Positions 1 through 7,623 are shown, counted from the first letter of the stretch. The stretch: DNA of 9,066 nt from Planctomycetaceae bacterium (GCA_029259875.1 JAJDEK010000027.1:1-9066), one strand, 5' to 3'. Made by a program: numbers and translations. The notes: generated by a model from the sequence alone, not told the origin.

Positions 1-1099
1 TTTCAGTGGGTGTATGATCTCGATACTGACGACAAAATTCAAGGTCATCCAGAGGTTGTTTTTGGGAAGTGAGATCCGCATTGACCAGTTCAAACAAGTA
101 GAGGCAATTTTTATGAGCCAATAGCCGTTTGAGTCGTGAAAGTTTGAATGATGGCGCACCTTGCAGGCTATTTCGATGCTGAATTAACCAATGAATCAGG
201 GTGAGTTCATGATTGGAAAAGCGAAGTCGTTTGCAGATTTGATGAATCTGGTCGAGTTGAGCTGATGGATTTTTGCCGGGCACATCCAGTAATAATGTCG
301 CGAATGCCGTCTCAAAGTTGGTGATCGTCAGTTTCTTCAGACGAAGGAGTGTCTGATCCCACAAGGGTTGTTTTTCTGTTTCGTCGAACAAAGGAGCCAA
401 TTCAGGGATGATTGATTTCAACAATCCAGAACTCTGAACAAGTTCAATGGCATAGCTACGGTTTGGGTAGACTAGCATTTTTCGTAATTCAGCGGAAATG
501 CGTTCAGGGCTCACGACACAAATTTCACTTGCCATTGTTTGAATGGCTTCAAACGTGATCTGGTCCAGGCGAAACTGGAGTGTGGAGGCAAAGCGAATCG
601 CGCGGAGCAGCCGCAGTTTGTCTTCCTGCATTCGTTTAAGCGGATTTCCAATCGCGCGAATCAGTTGTTGCTTAAGGTCGGATTGCCCTCCCACATAATC
701 ATAGACCGACTCGGAGATGGGATCATAAAACATACCGTTGATGGTAAAATCGCGACGGTGGGCATCTTCTTCGGCTGTCGTAAATGTTACATGTTCAGGG
801 CGTCGACCATCAAGATAGGGGCCTTCACTACGGAAAGTAGCAACTTCAACATCACATTCTGGCTGAGGACCACGGACGATGATCACACCAAAGCTGGCAC
901 CTACGGCTAATGTACGCCGTTTCCCAAACAAATTGCGAACCTCATCTGGTAGTGCATTTGTTGCGACATCGTAGTCCTGTGGTTTTTTTTCCAGCAGCAG
1001 ATCACGAACACAGCCTCCTGCCCAGAGGGCTTGAAAACCTGCGTTACGCAATTTACGGACAATGTCGAGCGCGACCTTGTATGGTTCAGTTTGTTTCAT
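1..1099 (-). CDS. cca: CCA tRNA nucleotidyltransferase / poly(A) polymerase family protein (3' end outside window)
   Basis: A class II nucleotidyltransferase that probably adds or repairs the 3'-CCA end of tRNAs in the cytoplasm using CTP and ATP. Reading the minus strand from the ATG at 1099 gives about 366 residues with no stop before the window edge, so the C-terminal tRNA-binding part is incomplete. Visible family motifs are GGCVRD (residues 28-33), the metal-binding DYD (42-44, carboxylates D42 and D44), EVATFR (85-90), RRDFTINGM (115-123), EDKLRLLRAIRFA (159-171) and the ERxxxEL helix (199-205). An in-frame ATG eight codons upstream (1123) is an alternative start. Neither start has a clear Shine-Dalgarno sequence; I prefer 1099 because only about 27 residues then precede GGCVRD, which is usual. 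Poly(A) polymerases and CC- or A-only adding enzymes share these motifs, so the exact specificity is inferred. The gene is transcribed away from the rest of the window. Confidence 0.93.
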   Translation of the reverse strand, partial: MKQTEPYKVALDIVRKLRNAGFQALWAGGCVRDLLLEKKPQDYDVATNALPDEVRNLFGKRRTLAVGASFGVIIVRGPQPECDVEVATFRSEGPYLDGRRPEHVTFTTAEEDAHRRDFTINGMFYDPISESVYDYVGGQSDLKQQLIRAIGNPLKRMQEDKLRLLRAIRFASTLQFRLDQITFEAIQTMASEICVVSPERISAELRKMLVYPNRSYAIELVQSSGLLKSIIPELAPLFDETEKQPLWDQTLLRLKKLTITNFETAFATLLLDVPGKNPSAQLDQIHQICKRLRFSNHELTLIHWLIQHRNSLQGAPSFKLSRLKRLLAHKNCLYLFELVNADLTSQKQPLDDLEFCRQYRDHTPTE

Positions 1100-1123
1100 A
1101 GATCTTGGAGTATTTAAAAACAT

Positions 1124-1402
1124 ACTACGTTTTTGGAATGTGAGATTAATAATAGCAAGTTCTGATGACTTATCGACTTATGATCGTCGTTTTTTGTCGG
1201 ATATTGCTAGGTTCCTCATTGGCTATGTTCGAATTAGAGGTTTTATGGACAGCGAAAGTGAAGTTGAGGTTCATAAAACGGACTTCGCAAAGGTGAGTAG
1301 ATTACGTATGATTGATCGTTCGATTTGGTTCTTCTCTTGGAACAATAGGGTCATTTATCAATCACACTCAGAATCATCAAATTTGACGCAGGATTAAAGG
1401 TT
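1124..1402. other. Intergenic region between divergent genes
   Basis: About 280 bases separate the start of the minus-strand cca gene from the plus-strand small gene, so it should contain both promoters. I see no convincing -35/-10 pair, no strong hairpin and no RNA gene. A plus-strand reading frame runs through it (1062-1397), but it begins inside cca on the opposite strand and its translation resembles no family I know, so I treat it as chance. Confidence 0.4.
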
Positions 1403-1765
1403 TTGAGAGATACACACAGTATTCGCTTTGACGGAACCTGTTTTTGGGTTCTTCACCGCAGGAAGGAGTTTGGTCCATTCGATTATGAATGGAGCAAGGA
1501 CTTCTCTGGCGTTGAGTTTATGTACCGTGGTCATAAATTCGGTGAATATTGCAGTGTTGATGAGATCTTCGCAGACCTGAAGCAGTTTTCGCTGCCGATG
1601 AGTGTAGTCGAAGTCGCGAGTCTTACGATTGGCACAGTCTTATATGGTGTGCTAAATGGCCTGCCAGAACCGCTCTGGAAAGAACTCTTAAGGCAACGCC
1701 TGGACGAGAGTGGATTTCAACGTTTTGCCATTCGAGAAGATGGCCCGGAACGACTGACTGGCTAA
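1403..1765 (+). CDS. Small protein of unknown function, probably conserved in planctomycetes
   Basis: About 120 residues, apparently soluble and cytoplasmic: no signal peptide or membrane segment is visible. The N-terminal half is rich in aromatics and glycine, with FDGTCFWVLHRRKEFGPFDYEW at residues 9-30 (given here only for its spaced W15, W30 and the GPFDYEW core at 24-30), then KFGEYCS (45-51) and DEIFADLKQF (53-62). The C-terminal half looks helical and ends in a charged segment. The 'W-V-x(n)-GPF' pattern loosely resembles GYF_2-type small domains, but I would not assign that. The start is a TTG, because no ATG or GTG lies between the upstream in-frame stop (1346-1348) and codon 40; an AGGA at 1390-1393 lies nine bases before it. 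From memory, similar short proteins occur in planctomycete genomes, but this is not verified. Function unknown. Confidence 0.6.
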   Translation: MRDTHSIRFDGTCFWVLHRRKEFGPFDYEWSKDFSGVEFMYRGHKFGEYCSVDEIFADLKQFSLPMSVVEVASLTIGTVLYGVLNGLPEPLWKELLRQRLDESGFQRFAIREDGPERLTG

Positions 1766-1912
1766 ATCTCAAGAATTGACGCTTTTTGTTTAATATTCGT
1801 TCCCGAAATACGAACCCAGACTGTCTAGCTCTTTTCCTGTCATTTGTTCCCTGGTAAATCGTCATATATCTATGTATTGATGTGATTTATGTTATTTTGT
1901 CTGAAATTGTAA
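1766..1912. other. AT-rich intergenic stretch, no gene seen
   Basis: Follows the small unknown gene. It contains a T-run near 1782-1788 and a weak inverted repeat TTCGT/ACGAA (1796-1800 and 1810-1814, nine-base loop), neither convincing as an intrinsic terminator. A minus-strand open frame that starts here continues into the preceding gene and looks spurious. Confidence 0.35.
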
Positions 1913-1940
1913 TTGATTTTAAACGCTTGTTTAATACAAT
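1913..1940 (+). promoter_or_regulatory. Candidate sigma-70-type promoter of the tetR gene
   Basis: A -35-like TTGATT (1913-1918) and a -10-like TACAAT (1935-1940, five of six consensus positions) are separated by a 16-base spacer. Transcription would start near 1947, leaving a leader of about 90 bases before the ATG at 2035. The spacer is exactly filled by an inverted repeat (separate entry), which is typical of repressor-controlled promoters and strengthens the call. It is a consensus match by eye; no start site is known. Confidence 0.5.
1919..1934. promoter_or_regulatory. Candidate TetR operator in the promoter spacer
   Basis: Perfect inverted repeat TTAAAC-GCTT-GTTTAA with six-base arms and a four-base centre, occupying the whole interval between the proposed -35 and -10 boxes of the downstream tetR gene. 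A dimeric TetR-family protein bound here would block RNA polymerase, so the likely reading is autorepression. The binding protein is inferred from proximity only. Confidence 0.5.
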
Positions 1941-1951
1941 TGTTTGAAACA
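1941..1951. promoter_or_regulatory. Second palindrome at the predicted transcription start
   Basis: TGTTTGAAACA is a perfect palindrome with five-base arms around one central base, directly abutting the -10 box. The TTGTTTRA-like half-site recurs at 1927, 1940 and (as GTGTTTTA) 1952, about 12-13 bases apart, suggesting a repressor bound to one face of the DNA. It could be a second operator or part of an extended one; in AT-rich DNA, chance occurrence is possible. Confidence 0.35.
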
Positions 1952-2034
1952 GTGTTTTAAATATCGCCATTCATTGATTTGGATTGTGTGGTCAAGTTTG
2001 CTCTTATGCGCTACAAAGAGATGGAATTGATTAT

Positions 2035-2697
2035 ATGTCGTCGTTTAATGTCCGTGACCGATTGCTGGAAGTTGCTGGACCTGTTTTTTCAGAAAAGGGG
2101 TTTGAAAAAGCAACGGTGCGCGAAATTTGCCAGAAAGCTGATGTGAATCTGGCGAGTGTGAATTATTACTTTGGCGATAAAGAGCAGCTTTATCTGGAAG
2201 TGGTTCGTCTGGCAAAAGAGATGGGGGTTTCTCGTGCGCCTCTTCCGGAATGGTCGTCTGAGACTCCACCCGAACAAAAACTACGGGACTGGGTCACTAC
2301 ATTGGTGATGCGAATGTTGGGAACAGATTCCTGGAGCAACCATTTGATAATGCGTGAGGTATTAGAGCCGACCAAGGCTTGCGAGCATCTTGTTCAGGAA
2401 TTGTTTCGCCCGTTTGTAAACATTGCAGATTCCATCTTGCAGGAGATGCTGGGGGAAGAAGTACCTGAGTATCGTCGTATGCAGTGTGTTTTCAGTATTG
2501 CCGCTCAATGCCAATTCTACCGCGTCTCTGAAAGTCTGGTGACGTTGATGTTGGGTAATGAAGAAAAAATAGTGCATTACGATGTCAAACGATTGATCGA
2601 ACACATTCTCCAATTTTCACTGGCTGCAATCAAAAATTTGAAGCAGGAACTGGCTTTGTCTGAAATGGAATCTTCTTCACCCGTTCATAGAATCTGA
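2035..2697 (+). CDS. TetR-family transcriptional repressor with CerR/CecR-like C-terminal domain
   Basis: A 220-residue one-component regulator: an N-terminal DNA-binding helix-turn-helix and a C-terminal ligand-binding and dimerisation domain. Residues 7-53 carry the TetR_N signature: RDRLLEVAGPVFSEKGF, then ATVREICQKADVN, then SVNYYFGDKEQLY. The C-terminal part, with LIMREVLEPTKA, a helix beginning RPFVNIADSILQ and the later CQFYR, resembles the CerR/CecR (DUF1956) type, whose E. coli member CecR controls exporter genes. The ATG at 2035 is preferred to an in-frame TTG at 1984, because TetR proteins normally begin a few residues before the first helix; a GAG/GGA-rich stretch at 2018-2024 may be its ribosome binding site. 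It is followed after 192 bases by an adaptor-RND pair on the same strand, so it probably represses that pump and itself. The ligand is unknown. Confidence 0.9.
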   Translation: MSSFNVRDRLLEVAGPVFSEKGFEKATVREICQKADVNLASVNYYFGDKEQLYLEVVRLAKEMGVSRAPLPEWSSETPPEQKLRDWVTTLVMRMLGTDSWSNHLIMREVLEPTKACEHLVQELFRPFVNIADSILQEMLGEEVPEYRRMQCVFSIAAQCQFYRVSESLVTLMLGNEEKIVHYDVKRLIEHILQFSLAAIKNLKQELALSEMESSSPVHRI

Positions 2698-2792
2698 ATC
2701 TTATCAAAACATAATAGAGTAACTAAGTATTAAAGATGATCTCCAAGAATAATTTTTATGAGAGCTTAGCAGGTTATTTAGAAGCATTCGCC

Positions 2793-2820
2793 TTTGGATC
2801 GTCCTGTTCGGAATTATACA
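2793..2820 (+). promoter_or_regulatory. Weak candidate promoter for the pump genes
   Basis: A -10-like TATACA (2815-2820) is preceded by a poor -35 match, TTTGGA (2793-2798), at 16 bases. Transcription would begin near 2827, just upstream of the inverted repeat at 2841-2861. The weak -35 keeps confidence low; read-through from tetR is also possible, since I see no clear terminator after 2697. Confidence 0.3.
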
Positions 2821-2840
2821 AATCCAATTATTAATTCACA

Positions 2841-2861
2841 AATTGACTGGATCCGTCAATT
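2841..2861. promoter_or_regulatory. Inverted repeat upstream of the pump genes, candidate operator
   Basis: Perfect seven-base arms AATTGAC and GTCAATT are separated by seven bases containing GGATCC. It lies 29 bases before the adaptor start codon and about 15 bases after the proposed transcription start, a suitable place for a roadblock operator of the neighbouring TetR protein. Its sequence does not match the repeats upstream of tetR, so a different binding protein or an RNA hairpin in the leader cannot be excluded. Confidence 0.4.
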
Positions 2862-2889
2862 ACCGTTGTGGCACGTTTCAGTATAGAAA

Positions 2890-4344
2890 ATGGTCATGTC
2901 AGATTTGAAAACACAAAAATCAAGAAGTTTATTCAATAAGATCAAGCACATTCTGCTACCGGTTTTCATTATTGCTCTTGGTGGGGGAAGTCTCATGGTC
3001 CTGATGGCTATGAAAAAAGAGCCTGAGAAGAGTGAAAAATCGTTAGTCAGTTTGGCGCCTTTGGTTTCGACCGAAACCATAGATTTCTCTGATACCGGGA
3101 TCACGATTACCGTTGACGGGGTTGTTGTTCCCTCAAGAGAGGTCAAACTTGCTGCTGAGGTTTCTGGAAAAGTGATTTACACCCAGAATGGTTGTAAAGT
3201 CGGAAATATTGTTCGAAAGGCAACCGATCGGGAACGACAAGATCCAGGTAATCAAAATCTATTAATTCAAATCGATCCTGAGAACTATGAATTGGAAGTG
3301 AAACGTCTTACCCAGGAATTTGCCCAGGCACAAGACGTCATAGATGAGTTAGAAGTCGAAATCGATAATGAAAAAGCGATGACCGACTTAGCGCATGAAG
3401 AGGTTCGTCTGCAGAAAACCCATTTGAACCGTGTAGAAAAATTACGTACTAAAAATGTTGTTTCAGACTCTGAATATGATGACGCCAAACGCACCGAACT
3501 TTCAGCTCGTAACTCTCTGCAAAAATTAACCAATGGAACGGACCTGCTTAAATCACGTCGCAAGCGAATGGTACATGCGCGTGATCTGGTTGGAGTCCAA
3601 CTCTCCAGAGCCAAGCTGGATCTGAGTCGCACGCACATTTATTCTCCCATTGATGGTGTGATTGTGGAAGACACTGTTGAAAAAGATGGCTACGTTAAAG
3701 TAGGAGATCCACTGGTCACGATTGAAGACACTTCTGCTGTAGAAGTACGTTCGAACCTGCGAATGGAAGAATTATACCAACTCTGGCAGCATGCTGCTCA
3801 AACCGCAAAAAAAGGCCAGTCACTCTCAGGGGTAGCTCAAGGTAATCGGCATGATTTGGGTTATCAACTTCCTCAGCTTCCTGTCAATGTGTCCTATGAA
3901 TTGGGGGGGAGGGAGTTTATTTGGAAAGGCAAACTCTCCCGCTATGATGGTATTGGCCTGGATGAGAAAACAAGAACGGTTCCCTGTCGTATTGTGGTTT
4001 CAGATCCCAAACCATCCCAAATATTGGTGAATGGCCAGCCAACAAGTCAGATTGTGGGGGCACCTCCCTTAACACGTGGCATGTATGTTTCTATTGAAAT
4101 TCCCCTTAAAGGAAATGTTTCTTTATTGAAAATTCCTGAAACAGCAATTCGCCCTGGCAATTTAGTTTGGGTTGTCAGAGAGGGAAAACTGCATGCCGAA
4201 AAGATCCGTGTTGTGGACACAAGTGCTAACCAGTTGTTGGTTGAATTTGGGGCTTCCGGACTGAAACCAGGAGACCACGTTGTCATATCCCCGCTTAGTG
4301 TTGCGAATGAAGGAATGTTGGTGCGCAAAGGAGAGGTTGAATGA
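2890..4344 (+). CDS. RND efflux periplasmic adaptor (membrane fusion protein, HlyD/AcrA family)
   Basis: A 484-residue adaptor that links an inner-membrane RND transporter to an outer-membrane channel. One N-terminal transmembrane helix (about residues 21-41) with no lipobox cysteine anchors it in the inner membrane. The first lipoyl half-motif (LAAEVSGKV) surrounds E90-G93, a long charged helical hairpin covers about residues 132-240, and the second lipoyl half starts at SPIDGVIVED (252-261). Beta-barrel and membrane-proximal domains follow; PETAIRPG (about 417-424) is typical of the barrel-to-proximal junction. About 13-15 extra residues (around 106-121) sit within the first lipoyl half, where homologues usually read 'VxKGxxLxxID'. 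ATG 2890 or the in-frame ATG 2896 could be the start; neither has a clear Shine-Dalgarno sequence. The stop overlaps the next gene's start (ATGA), so the two are translationally coupled. Substrate unknown. Confidence 0.93.
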   Translation: MVMSDLKTQKSRSLFNKIKHILLPVFIIALGGGSLMVLMAMKKEPEKSEKSLVSLAPLVSTETIDFSDTGITITVDGVVVPSREVKLAAEVSGKVIYTQNGCKVGNIVRKATDRERQDPGNQNLLIQIDPENYELEVKRLTQEFAQAQDVIDELEVEIDNEKAMTDLAHEEVRLQKTHLNRVEKLRTKNVVSDSEYDDAKRTELSARNSLQKLTNGTDLLKSRRKRMVHARDLVGVQLSRAKLDLSRTHIYSPIDGVIVEDTVEKDGYVKVGDPLVTIEDTSAVEVRSNLRMEELYQLWQHAAQTAKKGQSLSGVAQGNRHDLGYQLPQLPVNVSYELGGREFIWKGKLSRYDGIGLDEKTRTVPCRIVVSDPKPSQILVNGQPTSQIVGAPPLTRGMYVSIEIPLKGNVSLLKIPETAIRPGNLVWVVREGKLHAEKIRVVDTSANQLLVEFGASGLKPGDHVVISPLSVANEGMLVRKGEVE

Positions 4345-7300
4345 GGTCGATCATCAAGTGGGCGATCAATAACTCGCCTGCAATGAACACTTTGATGGTA
4401 ACCGTTCTGGGAGTCGGTCTTGTCTCTCTCATGTTCATGCGACGGGAAGTTTTTCCGGAGTTTGAGCTGGAAATTATTCTCGTATCAGTTCCCTATCCGG
4501 GGGCGAGCCCTGATGAAGTTGAGGAAGGCATCTGCCAGAAAATGGAAGAAGCCGTCCGCTCGATTGATGGTATCAAAAAGATGACCTCGATTGCCAATGA
4601 GGGTTCAGGATCAATCGTGTTGGAATTACGGGCTGATGTGCCCGATGTGCAGAAAGTATTAAACGAGGTGCGATCTGAGATCGATCGTATTCCCAGTTTT
4701 CCAGAATTGGCTGAAGATCCAGAGATCCAACAGGTTACATTCAGGCAAGTAGCGATCGAAATTGCGGTTATTGGCCCTGATAACGGAGATGAGGACAGTG
4801 GGTGGGAACTGCGATCTGTCACTGAACGAATTCGAGACGAACTGCTGCAATTAAAGACAGTGTCTCAGGCAAATATTGCAGGGGCCCGCGATTATCAAAT
4901 TGATATCGAAATTCCTGAAGCCACACTCAGGAAATATGGTCTCACCTTGCAGGATGTGGCGAGAACCGTTCGCAGAGAAAACCTGGAACTACCGGGCGGG
5001 AAGTTGATTACCGATTCACAAGTATTATTGCTGCGTGGGAAGAATAAACACCTGATAGGTAGTGAAATTGAGAAGATACCCCTGGTGACAGAAGAGGGAG
5101 GGGTTGTATTAACTGTTGGCGACTTGGGGCGTGTTCAAGATGAGTTTGCTGATACGACGATGATCAGCGAAATCAATGGAAAACCAGCCTTGTCTGTCGC
5201 AGTCGAACGAACTGCTCAAGAAGACCTGCTGGCCATTGTAGAAGAAGTTCGCGACTATGCGAAAACAGCGAATCTGCCTCCGGGTTATTCATTGAAACTG
5301 TGGAAAGATCAGTCGGTTGATGTGCGTGATCGTATGCAGTTATTGACTCGAAATGGAGTGCAGGGGTTGATTCTGGTTTTCATTACTCTGGCCATCTTTC
5401 TGGAATTTCGTCTGGCTTTTTGGGTTGCTTTGGGGATTCCGATTTCGATGTTTGGCGCGTGTATCGTGCTTTTCTATACCGGACAGACATTGAATATGCT
5501 TTCCATGTTTGCGTTTTTGATGGCATTGGGGATTGTCGTTGATGATGCGATTGTTGTCGGGGAAAATATCTATGAGCATCGTCAGATGGGCAAATCAATA
5601 CTCAAGGCTGCCATTGATGGTGCCACTGAAGTGTTACCTTCGGTTTGTGCCTCTGTCACAACAACCGTAATCGCGTTTATGCCTTTATTATTTGTTTCTG
5701 GGATCATGGGGAAATTTATTGCCGTGATGCCGATTGCTGTAATCGCGATGTTATTGATTTCGCTGTTGGAAAGTATTTTTATTCTTCCCTGCCATTTGGC
5801 ACATGGAAAACTAAGTACAGAAAAGAAGATTGGTTTTGTAGGACAGAAGTTGAATTGGTTCATCGATCGCTGTTATTTACCTCTTTTAAGGTCCGCATTG
5901 AATTACCCTTCTTCGGCTTTGGCGGTAGCAGGGGCGCTGATGTTAATGTCTGCTGGATTGATAATGGGAGGTTTTGCACCATTTAATATCTTTCCGAAAA
6001 CCGATTATCGGATGATTGAAGCGACTGTCGAATTTCCGGATGGAACTCCTCAAGCCATTACCGGGGGCGCAACACTTCATATTCAAAAGGCCTTTGAAGA
6101 ACTGAATCAGGACTACAAAAAGGAACATGGAAATTCCCTAATCAAGTTAGTCCGTAGAAATGTGGGTTTTGGAACGCGGGATGAGTCAGGTGGTGGCGTT
6201 GGTGGATCAGTTGAAGGTAGTCATGTTGGTAAGGTCAGCGTTGAGATTGTTGAAGCCGAAGAACGGACACTTGGTAGTGAAGAGATTCTCGAACTCTGGA
6301 GAGAAAAAGTTGGTGAAGTTCCTGGAGTGGATCGTCTTACTTTTAAATCTCCCACTATGGGACCAGGCGGCAAACCGATTGAATTTAAGCTATTGGCGAA
6401 TGGGGAACATCTGGATGAATTGGAAGCGGCAGTAGAAGAAGCTAAACAGGAACTTGCAAAATATCCAGGTGTCAAAGATATAAATGACGACTCCAGTCCC
6501 GGAAAGTGGGAGTTCCAGATTAAAATTAAAGACAAAGCGCGCGCCATGGGAGTTCCGTTAGCGGATGTGGCAGAGACCGTACGCGCAACCTATTACGGTG
6601 AAGAGGTGATGCGGCTGCAACGAGGACGCCATGAAGTCAAACTTATGGTGCGTTATCCGGAAGAGGAAAGACGTTCGCTGATGGGCTTTGATGACATTCG
6701 CATTCGTACTGGTGACGGCGCGGAGCGACCTTTAACGGAATTGGCTGAGGTGACTGTAAAACGGGGGTACTCGGAGATCAATCGTATTGATCAGCAGCGC
6801 TCTATCACTGTGTCTTCAGATTTGAATGAAAAGAAAGGGAATGCAAGCGAAATCGTAGGTGCATTGAAAAAGCCAGGAGGCTTTATGGATCAGTTAATGA
6901 CTAAGTATCCTGATGTCCGAGTACGCTGGGAAGGCCAACAAGAACAGACGGATGAATCGGTTAATAGTTTGGTCGTCGGTTTACTCATCGCTTTAGCTTC
7001 GATGTTTGCGTTATTGACAGTCGAGTTTCGTTCTTATGTTCAACCATTAATTGTGCTTGGAATCATTCCCTTTGGTGTGATCGGCGCTGTGTTTGGTCAT
7101 GCAGTTCTGGGGATGGAACTGACACTATTTTCATTATTCGGCTTGGTTGCTTTGACAGGTGTCGTGGTCAACGATTCGATTGTGCTAATCGATTTCATCA
7201 ATCATCGCATTGCAGATGGGCTTCCTTTAAAAGAGGCATTACTTGATGCGGGGCGTCGCCGATTTCGACCTGTATTATTGACATCAATGACGACAATTGT

Positions 7301-7559
7301 TGGGCTAGCTCCGATTCTGAAAGAGACTTCGTTTCAGGCGCAGATCCTGATTCCGATGGCAACCAGTCTCATTTTCGGGTTGATATTGGCAACAGGTCTG
7401 GTTCTATTCTTAATTCCAACCTATTATTACTTATATGCAAGGTTTATGGGAGCGAGCCCTGATGAACCATGGGATCGTAGAATTGAGGAAAAGGAATTCG
7501 AACCGGAGTCTACTACCGATGAAGGCCAGTTCTCGGAAATTGCGCCTCTACAGACTTAA
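4341..7559 (+). CDS. RND-family efflux transporter, inner-membrane pump subunit (AcrB/AcrD/AcrF type)
   Basis: A 1072-residue proton-driven exporter of the usual RND length and duplicated fold: TM1 at about 11-33, a large periplasmic loop, TM2-TM6 at about 340-485, TM7 near 520-545, a second periplasmic loop, TM8-TM12 at about 873-1030, and an acidic cytoplasmic tail. Family hallmarks are FPEFELE and YPGASPDEVEEGI near the N-terminus, and the TM4 motif GIVVDDAIVVGENIYEHR with the proton-relay pair D401-D402. TM10 reads GVVVNDSIVLIDFIN (N944-D945), so the lysine of AcrB TM10 (K940) is replaced by asparagine; R976 in RFRPVLLTS matches the conserved TM11 arginine region. It starts at the ATGA overlap with the adaptor gene. 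The hydrophobe/amphiphile class seems more likely than heavy-metal export because the TM4 DD pair is present, but the substrate cannot be read from the sequence. No outer-membrane factor gene follows. Confidence 0.95.
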   Translation: MRSIIKWAINNSPAMNTLMVTVLGVGLVSLMFMRREVFPEFELEIILVSVPYPGASPDEVEEGICQKMEEAVRSIDGIKKMTSIANEGSGSIVLELRADVPDVQKVLNEVRSEIDRIPSFPELAEDPEIQQVTFRQVAIEIAVIGPDNGDEDSGWELRSVTERIRDELLQLKTVSQANIAGARDYQIDIEIPEATLRKYGLTLQDVARTVRRENLELPGGKLITDSQVLLLRGKNKHLIGSEIEKIPLVTEEGGVVLTVGDLGRVQDEFADTTMISEINGKPALSVAVERTAQEDLLAIVEEVRDYAKTANLPPGYSLKLWKDQSVDVRDRMQLLTRNGVQGLILVFITLAIFLEFRLAFWVALGIPISMFGACIVLFYTGQTLNMLSMFAFLMALGIVVDDAIVVGENIYEHRQMGKSILKAAIDGATEVLPSVCASVTTTVIAFMPLLFVSGIMGKFIAVMPIAVIAMLLISLLESIFILPCHLAHGKLSTEKKIGFVGQKLNWFIDRCYLPLLRSALNYPSSALAVAGALMLMSAGLIMGGFAPFNIFPKTDYRMIEATVEFPDGTPQAITGGATLHIQKAFEELNQDYKKEHGNSLIKLVRRNVGFGTRDESGGGVGGSVEGSHVGKVSVEIVEAEERTLGSEEILELWREKVGEVPGVDRLTFKSPTMGPGGKPIEFKLLANGEHLDELEAAVEEAKQELAKYPGVKDINDDSSPGKWEFQIKIKDKARAMGVPLADVAETVRATYYGEEVMRLQRGRHEVKLMVRYPEEERRSLMGFDDIRIRTGDGAERPLTELAEVTVKRGYSEINRIDQQRSITVSSDLNEKKGNASEIVGALKKPGGFMDQLMTKYPDVRVRWEGQQEQTDESVNSLVVGLLIALASMFALLTVEFRSYVQPLIVLGIIPFGVIGAVFGHAVLGMELTLFSLFGLVALTGVVVNDSIVLIDFINHRIADGLPLKEALLDAGRRRFRPVLLTSMTTIVGLAPILKETSFQAQILIPMATSLIFGLILATGLVLFLIPTYYYLYARFMGASPDEPWDRRIEEKEFEPESTTDEGQFSEIAPLQT

Positions 7560-7594
7560 ACTGGCAGAATGTGATCAAATGAATATATTCTTGC

Positions 7595-7623
7595 TTGTTG
7601 ATAAGGCCTCTGGTTAGTATACG
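7595..7623 (+). promoter_or_regulatory. Weak candidate promoter for panD
   Basis: TTGTTG (7595-7600) and TATACG (7618-7623) have a 17-base spacer; TTGCTT (7591-7596) with TAGTAT (7615-7620) at 18 bases is an equivalent alternative. Matches are only moderate. A promoter here would give panD a leader of about 65 bases that contains the hairpin at 7662-7680. Confidence 0.22.

Noticed and set aside
1062..1397. Plus-strand open frame of 111 codons
   Set aside because: It begins inside the cca gene on the opposite strand, has no ribosome binding site, and its translation shows no recognisable motif.
1984..2034. TTG at 1984 as the tetR start, adding 17 residues
   Set aside because: The added stretch is not typical of TetR N-termini, while ATG 2035 gives the usual short lead into the first helix.
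2869..2874. TGGCAC resembling the -24 half of a sigma-54 promoter, upstream of the adaptor gene
   Set aside because: No GC-containing -12 half follows at the right distance, and the site lies only about 16 bases before the start codon.
5340..5986. Overlapping open frames on both strands within the RND gene
   Set aside because: The long RND frame has all family motifs; the others are out-of-frame or antisense readings with no protein-like features.
7435..7617. Short plus-strand frame overlapping the end of the RND gene
   Set aside because: It is an out-of-frame reading of the RND C-terminus extending into the gap, with no motif or start signal.
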